Shown piece by piece: positions 44,871-56,284 of a stretch of DNA of 64,000 nt. The position numbers and the translations under genes were made by a program. Positions within the stretch are counted from its first letter, which is position 1, and the number at the start of each line of letters is the position of its first letter. Below the pieces are notes generated by a model. It saw only the letters and a program-made list of their open reading frames with translations, did no database searches and was not told the DNA's origin. The stretch comes from Galeruca laticollis. Lineage: Eukaryota > Arthropoda > Insecta > Coleoptera > Chrysomelidae. Location: contig OY998180.1 in NCBI GenBank assembly GCA_963921935.1, positions 212,714,744 to 212,778,743 on the forward strand. Reading direction: 5' to 3'.

Positions 44871-45143
44871 CTATAGTATACAAAAACACTCAAAATATAT
44901 ATCCCAGATATTTACATTGAAATTTTTCAAAACTTTATAATTTTCATTAAATATCGTTATGGTACAGATGTAGCTTTGACCTTTTACATATTTGAAGAGA
45001 AATTTTTGATCAACTGTGTAGTTTTGCAGTGGTAGGCTCATGGTACCAGAAGAAGAATATTTTCTGTTGTTCGTAGATAGAGAAGAAATATATGGAATAC
45101 ATCTGTCTTTAGATCCTACAAACAAAGTATGTTCCTTCTACCT
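44871..45143 (-). other. Possible isolated exon
   Basis: An 84-codon minus-strand frame preceded by an acceptor-like AG at about 45143. Peptide pieces include HTLFVGSKDRCIPYIS, SGTMSLPLQNYTVDQKFLF and QSYICTITIFNENYKV. Composition looks like real protein, but I recognise no family and see no partner exon. The frame ends at a TAG at 44871, inside an A+T-rich stretch. Confidence 0.25.
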
Positions 45144-45809
45144 TTTATAAAAATGTTTTTAATTGCATTTATTACTTTAGTCAACCAACCACTTTCTGGA
45201 ATACCATATCTACCAAACATAATTCGATTTAAGTAAATCATTGCTGGTCTCTAATTCTATTGGAGTCTATTTAAACTTCCCTTCAGTCATTTTTTTAAAA
45301 CTAAAACTCATATGTTTTTACACTTTCATAATGCTATTTTGTCAGATTCTATCCCAGTTTCAATTTCCCAAGTCTGTTATGAAATTAACCAATGTAAATT
45401 TACTTTGTTCATAGTGCTTGTGAATTTTACGTCGTATTTGCATATAATCCTAAAAAAACATTTAAAGTCCACCCTTTCATTTTGAAGCAGGTAAAAACTA
45501 TATTTTGACAAAATATATTATCAAGTAGGTATGGAAAATATCTAAGCTATTTTCAAACTACGAAAAATAGAGCATATTTTTAATTCCCACTATGCAAATA
45601 AATATTACAGTTATGTTAATTCAACATCACACTGTGATAATGTTCTTCCTTTTTTTCCTCTTGTTATCAATGATCTAAATGCGACATTTCAAAAACAATA
45701 CAGTGTATTCTCGTAGATGTTGTATGGACATTACAAAAACCTCTAAATAATATACCTCAAACATTCTGCATGACATCCTATAGATGTTTCTGTGCCTAAT
45801 CAGCAAATA

Positions 45810-46826
45810 CAGGGTAAACAACTAAGAACGCCGGCTGTCGGCCATATTTCAAAAAATAGTCATAGTACAACTTTAAACAAATATCTTCAGGAAAATGACC
45901 CTGAAAAATCGCTGGAAAATATTTTTGAGTTCCTAAAATATCTCCTATGAGTTGGAATGAACACTTAAAAACATAATACTGTGATTATCTCCAAAAAAGA
46001 CATACTAAGCGTATCCTAGAAATACAATTTTTGATATATTGTTGAGATTATGAAAAAATGTAGTTAGGGACTTTTTGTCTTTATTGTTCAAAAAAGGGGT
46101 GGGAGAAGGTTCAATCCAAACAACAAATGTCGTAACACTTTTTTTTAATCGACGTCCATTTTTTTGGCTTCATTTGAAAGAGTTTTTCCTTTTTAATAAG
46201 AAATGCCTAACAAAAATAACAAAATTGGACAATTTTGTCAACGCTTTGTGAAAAAGTCCACAATTTTCCCATTTTTCTCGAAAATTTCAAATGTAATGAG
46301 GCATTTTTTAAATTTTGATGAAAAGGGGTTAAAAAATAGGAATCTATTCCAAGATATAAGATGTATAATATAAAATATAAAAAAATGCTTCAATTTACAT
46401 TTGAAATTTCTGAGTGGATACAAAATTATCCAATTTTGTTATCAATCTTATTAAACAGAAAAACTCTTTTAAATGCAGCTAAAATCATTAATATCGGTTA
46501 AAAAACGAAAAAGTTATACATTTGTCCATAAGTTTGAACCTTCCCCACCCATTATTTGAAGAATAATAGCAAAAAATCTCCTTAATTAAATTTATTCATA
46601 ATTTCATCAAGATTTTAAAAATTGTATTTTTAGGACACCTTTGGTATGTTTTTTTGGAGTATTATGTTTTCGAGTGTTCATTCCATCCCTAGCGGATATT
46701 TTAGAGATTGCAAAATATTTTCCAGCAATTTTTCAGGATCACTTACCTAAAGGTAATTTTTTTGAAAGTTGTACCATGATTCTTTTTTGAGATGTGGCCA
46801 GCAGTCGTTCTTAGTTGTTCATCCTG
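45810..46826. mobile_element. Foldback MITE, copy 1 (within the duplication)
   Basis: Ends CAGGGTAAACAACTAAGAAC at 45810 and the inverted GTTCTTAGTTGTTCATCCTG ending at 46826, with TA directly outside both. Inverted arms extend at least 330 bp inward and weaker inverted similarity continues to the middle. No transposase. Confidence 0.8.
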
Positions 46827-47269
46827 TACATTTAAAATAAAATAGCAAAAAAAGCAATAAAGGATTTAAAACGTTTATTCACTATTAATGGACAGTACAG
46901 TAAATTTGAAAAAAACAGGTATAAAATTAGAAAAAAAAATATCTTGTCCAGGAATCCAACCTAAAAAAATTATGTAAGCATATTACATAACAAGTCTGGA
47001 AAGTGGAAACTATTGAACGCATTCAGTTAAAGCAAGAAATAAAAAAGGGTATATTAATCTGTAGTTACCATAAGGTAACAAACTTTGAAACTGAATTAAT
47101 AAAGTTTAACGGATACACATACATTACAGCTAGTTTACAGGAAATTTATTAGAATAGTTTTTTAATTATATTAAAACTAATAAAAATTTGACACCATAAA
47201 GATTTAATGAAACATTACGTTACATCAACAGAAATACAATCTGATTAAAGAAAATTCTATCGTTTACTT

Positions 47270-47735
47270 ACGGTTACTGTTTCTCACGCAAGAGTGGCTG
47301 TTTCGAGTGCCTCAACCATTCCGTACACTTCAAAATACTTATCTGTGAAATATTTAAAGTTGTTCTGAACAGTAGCTAATAAAACAATTTCTTTAGATCA
47401 AATTGAGCCCATGGAAACCTTTGATCGATCATCATAAACTACATCAAACTTGATTTTCAGCCAATTGACTGGGACTCATTTTCCATAAGATACATGCGGG
47501 GTTCTTCAAAGGAATAATAACATATTTTAATTCAAGAAGTGACTTTTCATGTTTTACCTTCTAGTACATGCCATACTCCATTTGGCAGGTAAATTCAGGT
47601 GTGCTATGAAAATTCATACTTCTTTTCTGTATGAAATAATATACAATTCTCATCTTGTTATTTTCATCCTGGAACAAATTGTATATTAACATCGTGGAAT
47701 TTTAACTTAATGAAAACTAAGCATTAATAATACAC
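47270..47735 (-). pseudogene. Coding-like minus-strand stretch in duplication copy 1, unidentified
   Basis: Two adjacent frames give HSTPEFTCQMEYGMY then KSLLELKYVIIPLKNPACIL (about 47620-47500), followed by KFDVVYDDRSKVSMGSI and KEIVLLATVQNNFKYF, VYGMVEALETATLA (about 47460-47290), with one stop between them. Copy 2 keeps only the second half (about 53760-53590). Probably part of the same gene as the start-exon at 48605. Family unknown. Confidence 0.35.
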
Positions 47736-48249
47736 TGTATACAAAAAAAAACTAGTTATGAAGAAGAGATATGAACACATTATCAAGTTAAATGAGTTTA
47801 TATTTAATTGTATACAATTGAGTATCCAATAGCTGTGTTTCTACAATAATAAATAATTGAATACTGTTTATTGACTGAAGCATTCAGTATAATAAGTTAC
47901 ATATTCTTCAACTAGATTAATATAGGTACCATTGTAAGGGACATTCACAGCTTATTTATTGTATTCAGTGAATTTTCAAATAGAAATGAGCCTTTTAACA
48001 GAAATTTCTGTTTTTGAAGTCTTTAAACAGTCTCTAATTGTTCACAAGAATTGTTAGTAATAATGTTAAAATTTTCTAAACCTGCAAAACTATATTGATG
48101 GCTAAGACTACTACTACAAAAACTAGAACTAGAGATACTTGATTCAATATTTTTTGTACTGTTTAATACAATGTTTGTATCAGACTATCTGAAATAGTTA
48201 TCCCCTTTCATTACAAAATACCAACTATTTGTTTTTGATTTTATTTGTG

Positions 48250-48375
48250 TAAGTAGCTTCTGAAACATCTTGAACATTGAAAATGTTTTCTTCTAGATTC
48301 AAATATATGCCAACATATGAGCATGTTTTATTAGTAATAATAATAATAATATCTACCCTATTGCAATATTACGTT
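48250..48375 (-). other. Coding-like exon in duplication copy 1, unidentified
   Basis: Reads TCSYVGIYLNLEENIFNV and QDVSEATYTNKIKN. Copy 2 at about 54305-54190 reads TCPYVGRDLNLRENIFNV with the core NIFNVQDVSEATY unchanged. Conservation of frame between copies supports coding. Function unknown. Confidence 0.35.
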
Positions 48376-48604
48376 TTTTGTAGGGTATAATGCATATCTA
48401 GGATTTGAAATATTGTGAATCGTTTTTAAAATATACTTACTAACTAAAATATTTTAAAAGTTGAAAAAATCCTTATTTTATAAACTCTATTATATAATGT
48501 TAGTGTACAATTCCGCCACCTGGAATTTCAATGTACAATAGCCGATTAAAGTATTGAATGAGTATTAAGTTTTAATAATTATGATTTTGGAATAGGTACT
48601 TACC

Positions 48605-48629
48605 GATAACAATTGTTGTTCGTCCATTA
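48605..48629 (-). other. Possible first exon: MDEQQLLS followed by GTAAGT (duplication copy 1)
   Basis: ATGGACGAACAACAATTGTT then ATCG before GTAAGTACC on the minus strand. Copy 2 (54569-54593) differs at two bases, CAA to CAG and TTG to CTG, both synonymous, and keeps the splice donor. Confidence 0.4.
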
Positions 48630-49293
48630 TAACAAGAATTATAACTAAGAATAGAAACTGTAGCTAAGTAGGAACTAACGAAAACAAAGACCACTTTATT
48701 CAAGTACTACTTGCAAAAAATGTGCTTCCTGCAAATAAAATATAACACATAACTGAAAACCATCCGCAATTTAATGATTGTCATTTAATTCCACAGATAA
48801 CTACTGTTTCTTTCGTTCGTCAGTTCCTCTTCTGTTTTCTTCTTTTTTTTATGTTACTGTGATATTTAATATGAGATATTACTGAGAGTTCTCTGAATTA
48901 ACATTGTACAGACGTAATAGTAGGATGTTACTAAAAATTATTTCGAAAGATGTAAAAGTAACTGCAACATGTGATCATCTTAGAAACATGTTAACTTGTA
49001 ATATTACAGTAACGTTCTGTATGTGACATTAGTGAGAAGTATACAAATTAACATCGTATGAATGTTTCCTATAGGAAGTTGCTAAAAAGAAGTTCATAGG
49101 ATGTGTATGTAACTGCGACTTCAAGTATTACTGTGTACATCAAAAATATGTTTTATTTACATGACATGGATATTAATAGAGTTGGTAATAAAATTAAGAC
49201 ATCTAGGAGATATCTTATTAACGTTTTAAATAAACATCACGAAAAGTCTCTAAAAAGAACATCACAAAAAAGATTTGTTTGTTTCTTGTTTAG

Positions 49294-51737
49294 TGGGTTT
49301 GAAACTAAATTTATTCAATAATCTGATATAGTTATCTCATTATATGTATGGATGGCATTTATAATAATATCCTAACCCATATTTAAGACAATACCCTTAA
49401 TTTATGATGTAGTTATTGTTGATCAAACGACTGATAAGAAATTTTATTTGGAAATATTTCATAAATGATTGGCTCAACAAAAATTGTATATTTGAATATT
49501 ATGAAGAATATTTTATCATATTGAGTTGGAAAAATATCCGAACTTTGTCTCTAACTAGGCGAACAACATAAAGGAATGATAATTGGAAAAATAAGAAGAA
49601 TATAAAAGTAGTAATGAGACATATTCGATCAGTAATTGCTGACAAATACTCCTTTCAGCATAGAATATATGAATAGCGACGTTCTACAATCTTATCTTTC
49701 AAAGAAACTTTATTTTCATAAATATTTCTTTTGATGCATACTTTCTGAACCTAAATAATATGACGGTAGCTCATGTTACGTCTCATTTTTTTTGCCTTAC
49801 AAGCCACTTACATAACATATTACGTTTTTTAGTACAGCAACTAAACAACGAAGACATTAATTTGTTATAATTCGATTATATGAATAGAAAAGGGGCAATT
49901 AACGTTCCTTGAACCTAAAATGTCGTGTCTGTATAAGACTCTGCCTTCAATTTTCCAAGAACAAATTAGTGACAAATGTAACCTAACTTTTATCCCTTAA
50001 ATAATTAAGAAATAAAGTTTTTGGTCACGAAAATCCGCTGATGCATGAAACTTCCACGTCCTCTTCACTACCTTTTCGTGATGAGAGAATTAAGAAAATC
50101 TCCGAAAGAAAAAAGTGCACGGCCCTTATCCAATTAGTCGAGTGATATAACCTAAACTTTTTCAGTAAACAGTATAGTAGGCAAAGATTAAGTGGTTCAA
50201 TTCACCCCTTCTTCTATCGTTGCCGGTATTCATTTACTAATTCAATCACCAAAAAGAAAGTACACTTTCTAAAGCATGGACGTATCCAAAATGTAATTCA
50301 ATTTATGTTTCTTGGAAACAAGGGTTGAACTTAAATATGAGGAATCTTAGAAATTATGAGAAAGACATTTGAAACTGCTCCAAAACAAATTTTATTCTTC
50401 CGTTGTTGACTTGAACTTATAAAGTAGCTTCTTGAAACTATTAATTACTAGACTCAGTGTAATTACTTCGTGTTTATTGTTTACTAACTTTGTATTCGAA
50501 TCTTTTTTTTCGTTTGAGGTTTAATTGGTGTTCGAGAACTTTAAGATATGGCATATTGATTCTAGCCGGCAGTAGTTTGAATCCTTACATTAGTTTACTC
50601 CTAAGAAATAATTTGTTGTCTCTTCATATTGTTAACAATATTTTAAAGCCTGTTTGTTTCGACATAAATATTTATATCGTAATTCTTCGTTATTATAAAA
50701 TATTTAACAGCTTGTTACATAAAATTGCCGCTTTCCTGAGAGATATTTTTATCAGCTGAGGAAAACATTCTGAGGGGTGATGACCTAGTTATTTTACAAC
50801 CATCCATCAAGAAAACCGACACGGAGCAGAATACTGTAGAGAAGGAGCAAACGACAATGGAGAAGAGAGTTAGTAGAGTAGTAGACACATGAAGTATTCT
50901 TAAAAAGAGATAATCAACAAAAAAAGGTGTGTTTTTTATTTCTTAAAATAATAATACTCTATGACTACATTTCATCGTGTATGTATAATTTTCACTAGTA
51001 ATACCACTAGAAGTCAAATTATTTCCGGAGTTTTTTTTTCTAAAAATATTCGAAAGTGAAAACAAATTTCTAGGTATAATTTGTTGCCGCTGTAATACTC
51101 TCTTTCTGGTATACTAGCAAGAAAACATTTCCGAAAAAATACACTGGTTCCATGGCAACGTTAGAAAATGCTTATATTTTATTGGCCTGAACTTTTTTTC
51201 AAAACCACAAGTTTTTTGAGTAATTCCTCTTGGAGTTCTAAAAATCAATATAATTACAAAATCGAAGCCTTCAACAAAATCTAGGCTATTAAAGATATTA
51301 GCAGAGAAAAATATGACTAGTAGGTATCTAAGCTCATGTTTTTGATACCTGTGACGATTTCACTTTCGTTCGCCCCAATTCCTACTCCCATGCAATTTAA
51401 GGGAGGAAAATACACTCTTGGCATGTTTTGTCTAATTGAAGCCGTATTAAATTGTGTCGCCGTTGGCATTTGTGAATGGAAACTGTGGTGAAAGTGCTAA
51501 CTAATCGAACTCCAACTACTCAACATCCCATCTATCGGAAGTGGGGACATGTACATAATACAAGGTGAATAACAAAAACCGTTGCGTTCGATAAAACCAA
51601 AATATTTCAGAATACAAAAATTGTTATTACAACACTTAGAGCCCACTTTTGTTAGTAATTGAACCCGTGAAAAACAAATGCCTTTCAAACAAATGATACA
51701 CAAATATGATCCCGGTACAAAGACTGACCACTTAGTT
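49294..51737. other. Unique spacer between the two duplication copies
   Basis: About 2.4 kb, A+T-rich, no recognised gene. A plus-strand stretch at 50758-50892 (AEENILRGDDLVILQPSIKK, then TMEKRVSRVVDT-stop) follows an acceptor-like TTTTTATCAG and could be a terminal exon, but I do not recognise it. Confidence 0.4.
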
Positions 51738-54700
51738 ATATGCCCACTATGCCAATAAATATTACAGTTATGTTAATTCAATCACATTGTGATAATGTTC
51801 TTCCTTTTTTTCCTCTTGTTTTCATCACATGCACATCTATACAACCGCTTATGCCCAGCATGTGGCTGTTAACATTTGTGATGTTTCAACTTAACTTCTC
51901 AGCGATGTTAAAGCGCTGCCTTTTTACATTACTGTGATGTTACTAGAACTTCCTCAAAAGGAAGTCTTTATAACGAACTAAAAACAACATTTCTGTTACA
52001 TTCTGAAATACCATTTAACTTCTCGTCAATGTTAATGCAATGTCTAAAAAATAACATCTTATCAATGATCTAAATGCGACATATCAAAAACAATAAAGTG
52101 TATTCTCTTGGATGTTGTATGGACATTACTTAAACCTCTAACATACCTCAAATATTGTAGATGACATCCTATAGATGTTTCTGTGCCTAATCAGCAAATA
52201 CAGGGTGAACAACTAAGAACGCCGACTATCGGCCATATTTCAAAAAATAGTCAATAGTCAAAATACCCTCAGGAAAATGACCCTGAAAAATCACTGGAAA
52301 ATATTTTTGAGTTCCTAAAATATCTGCTATGGGGTGGAATGAACACTTAAAAACATAATACTGTGATTATCTCCAAAAAAGTCATACTAAAGGTATCCTA
52401 GAAATACAATTTTTGATATATTGATGAGATTATGAAAAAATGTAGTTAGGGACTTTTTGTCCTAAAAACAAATGTCGTATCACTTTTTTGTTTTTTAATC
52501 AATATCAATGTTTTTGGCGTCATTTAAAAGAGTTTTTCTCTTTAATAAGATATGCTTAACAAAAATAACAAAATCAAACAATTTTGTCAACGCTATGTGA
52601 AAAAGTCGACAATTTTCTATTTTCTCGGGAATTTCAAATGTAATGAGACATTTTTTAAATTCTGATGAAAAGGGATTTACGTTATCAGATATAAAAATTA
52701 AAAACATGCTTCAATTTACATTTCAAATTTCCGAGTGAATACAAAATTATCTAATTTTGTTATCCATCTTATTAAACAGAAAAACTCTTTTGAATGCAAC
52801 TAAAATCATTAATATCGGTTAAAAAACGAAAAAGTTATACATTTGTTCATAAGTTTGAACCTGCCCCGCCCAGTATTTGACGAATAATGGTAAAAAATCT
52901 CATTAATTAAATTTTTTCATAATATCTTCAAGATTTCAAAAATTGTATTTTTAGGACACCTTTAGTATGTTTTTAGGAGTATTATGTTTTCGAGTGTTCA
53001 TTCCACCCCTAGCGGATATTTTAGAGACTGCAACATATTTTCCATCAATTTTTCAGGATCACTTACCTAAAGGTAATTTTTTTGAAAGTTGTACCATAAT
53101 TTTTTTCTGAGATGTGGCCTACAGTCGTTCTTAGTTGTTCACCCTGTACATTTAAAAGAATTAGCAAAAAAAGCAATAAAGGATTTAAAACGTTTATTCA
53201 CTTTTAATGAATAGTACAGTAAATTTGAAAACAGGTACAAAATTAGAAAAAAATATGTTGTCCAGGAATCCAACATAAAAAAAATAAAATGGTGTAAGCA
53301 TATTACATAACAAGTCTGGAGAGTGGAAACTATTGAACGCATTCAGTGAAAGCAAGGAATAAAAAGGGGTATATCAATCTGTAGTTTCCATAATGTAACA
53401 TACTTTGAAACTGAATTAATAAAGTTTAACGGATACACATACATTACAGCTAGTTTACAGAAAATATATTAGAATAGTTTTTTAATAATATTAAAACTGA
53501 TAAAAATTTTACAACAAAAAGATTTTATGAAACATTACGTTAAATCAACAGAAATCCAATCTGATTAAATAAAATTCTATCGTTTACATACGATTATTTT
53601 TTCTCACGGAAGAGTCGCTGTTTCGAGTGCCTCTACCATTCCATAACGTACTCTTCAAAATCCTTATCTGTGAAACATTTAAAGGTGTTCTGAACAGCAG
53701 CTAATAAAACAATTACTTTAGATCAAATTGTGCCCATGGAGACCTTTGATCGATCATCATAAACTACATCAAACTTGATTTACAGCCAATTGTCGGGGAC
53801 CCATACAATAATAAATAATTGAATTCTGTTTGTTGACTGGAGCATTCAGTGCCATAAGTTACATATTCTTCAACTAGATTTATATAGGTACCATTGTAAG
53901 GGACAGCTACAGCTTTTTTATTGTATTCAGTGTATTTTCAAAAGGAAATGAGCTTTTTAACAGAAATTTCTGTTTTTAAAGTCTTAAACAGTCTCTAATT
54001 GTTCACAAGAATTGTTAGTATTGATGTTAAAATTTTCTAGACCTGCAATACTATATTGATGGCTATGACTGCTACTACAAAAACTAGAACTAGAGATACT
54101 CGATTCAATATTTTTTGTACTGTTTAATACAATGTCTGTATCAGACTATCGGAAATAGTTATTCCCCTTTCTTTACATAATTACCAACTATTTGTTTTTT
54201 ATTATATTTATGTAAGTAGCTTCGGAAACATCTTGAACATTGAAAATATTTTCTCTTAGATTCAAATCTCTGCCAACATATGGGCATGTTTTATTATTAA
54301 TAATAATATCTACCCTATTGCAATATTAAGTTTTTTGTAGGGTATAATGCATATCTAGGATTTAAAATATTGTGAATCGTTTTTAAAATATACTTACTAA
54401 CTAAAATATTTTAAAAGTTGAAAAAACCCTTATTTTGTAAACTCTATTATATAATGTTAGTGTACAATTCTGCCACCTGGAATTTCAATGTACAATAGCC
54501 GATTAAAGTCTTGAATGAGTATTAAGTTTTAATAATTATGATTTTGGAATAGGTACTTACCGATAACAGCTGTTGTTCGTCCATTATAACAAGAATTATA
54601 ACTAAGCATAGAAACTGTAGCTAAGTAGGAACTAATGGAAACGAATACCACTTTATTCAAGTACTTGCAAAAAATGTGCTTCCTGCAAATAAAATATAAT

Positions 54701-55249
54701 ACAAAACTGAAAACCATCCGCCATTTCATGCTTGTTATGTCATTTGTTTCCACAGATATGTTCGTTCTACAGTTCCTCTTCTGTTTTCTTCTTTTTTTTA
54801 TGTTACTGAGATGTTTCATATGAGATATTACTGAGAGTTCCATGAACTAACATCGTAAAGACGTAATCACATGAAGTTACTAAAAATTATTTCGAAAGAT
54901 GTGAAAGTAACATGTGATCTTAGATCTTAGAAACATGTTAGGTAATTTGTAATATTACAGTAACGTTCTGTATGTGACATTAGTGAGAAGTATACAAATT
55001 AACACCGTATGAATGTTTCCTATGGGAAGTTACTAAAAAGAAGTTCATAGGATGTGTATGTAACTACGAATTCAAGTATTACTGTGTACATCAAAAATAT
55101 GTTTTATTTACATGACATGGATGTTAATAGAGTTGGTAATAAAATTAAGGCATCTAGGAGATATCTTATTAACGTTTTAAATAAACATCATGAAAAGTCT
55201 CTAAAAAGAACATCACAAAAAAGCCTTGTTATGTTTCTTGTTTAGTGGG
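51738..55249. repeat. Direct duplication, copy 2 (partner 45583-49293)
   Basis: See copy 1. The 240 bp unique to this copy (51821-52060) and the far end (about 54790-55080) share short motifs such as TTAACAT, GAGAAGT and GGAAGT-TACTA. These may be subterminal repeats of a large DNA transposon. Confidence 0.85.
52201..53146. mobile_element. Foldback MITE, copy 2 (within the duplication)
   Basis: Ends CAGGGTGAACAACTAAGAAC and GTTCTTAGTTGTTCACCCTG, flanked by TA on both sides. Its tips are perfect complements, whereas copy 1 has drifted. Confidence 0.8.
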
Positions 55250-55254
55250 TGGTC

Positions 55255-55700
55255 AGGAAAACATAATGGAGACATATGGGTAGAAGAATCAGAAAAACTT
55301 GAAATAGAAATGAGGGAATGCAAAACAATGATTATAGATATAAAGAAATAAAATAAATCTAGATAATTCATAAAGGGGGAGTATATAGAATACTTAGGAA
55401 TGATCTATTAATTACGAACAGCAAATAAAATATATTATGCATTATTGCATGCATTCTTTAATAATCAGGTAACAAAGAGTGTGAAACTGAGAGCAATAGA
55501 ATAATAAGAAAATAATTTTAAAATGTTTCGGATACTTCGCAGGAATGAGAGGTCAACAAAACAAGATACTAGGATGGGGTGGTCCAAGGAATAAGTAGTA
55601 GAATTAGGAGAACAAACACAGAAAACAATTAAGCAAGTGAACGAGTTTGCACACTACAGAAAACGCTGTGAAGAACAAATAAATGTATGTAAGCAGATTG
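55255..55700 (+). pseudogene. Weak non-LTR reverse transcriptase C-terminal relic
   Basis: Short plus-strand blocks (EYIEYLGMIY near 55380, KIYYALLHAFFNNQVTKSV near 55430, LRRNERSTKQDTRMGW near 55530) have the order of the RT thumb and tail seen in the RTE-like remnants (FKYLGTII, then RISRATKLR, then the RW-rich tail). Heavily decayed; class uncertain. Confidence 0.4.
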
Positions 55701-56284
55701 CGACGCCGTGTAACGTTGAAGGAGATGAAGAATATTTGTCCCAATATGTGTATCTGAATTTTATAAATTACTAGCTGCAAAGAGCCATTTTTAATATTTC
55801 AGATACTTATAAAATTTCGATTACAAAAACAAATTGCTCACTATATCAATTCTCAATATTAAATATATTGAAAGTCTTGTTTGCAATTTTTGAATTCTGG
55901 ATGACTATTTAAGATAGGGTAGCGGGTAGATACTCATCTATTATCCCGATATATGACAAATCTACTTCAGGGACGCGAGCCTTGGTTTATCCCCCAAACT
56001 CATTCAGAGGGAACCATTGTCATATTCATCGACTTCCCATCTAACCCTACATTCCTATCAAACACTCCACCATCTTCCAATCCGCCTGGCCAACGTGGAA
56101 GATTATGTCCAAAATTTCTAAGACATGAAGACATGATGAATTTTAAAACAATTGGATACGGTCCCCAGGTGGGTACACCCAAATCCCACCCCTGCAAGAA
56201 GAGCTGTCTCACGGAATCTGGGGGAGGCAAAAATTCATATTTAAAGAACCAACGAAACAAAAATAGAATAAAGAGAAGAAAATA
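55701..56284. other. Sequence upstream of the RTE remnant
   Basis: A proline-rich plus-strand frame at 55953-56285 may be 5' UTR or leader of the RTE element that follows. Otherwise nothing recognised. Confidence 0.35.

Larger units (their letters stand above)
45583..49293. repeat. Direct duplication, copy 1 (partner 51738-55249)
   Basis: Starts CACTATGC(A/C)AATAAATATT and ends TTTCTTGTTTAGTGGGT in both copies, with high similarity throughout and the same order. This copy lacks a 240-bp stretch present at 51821-52060 and has about 360 bp (47480-47841) missing from copy 2. Each copy contains the 1-kb foldback element and coding-like minus-strand exons. It may be an unclassified DNA transposon or a segmental duplication. 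The two are separated by 2.4 kb of unrelated sequence. Confidence 0.85.

Noticed and set aside
49103..49321. Small frame at the end of duplication copy 1 with a partner at 55054-55245
   Set aside because: Conserved between copies simply because the DNA is duplicated; no family recognised and no clear coding-type substitution pattern.
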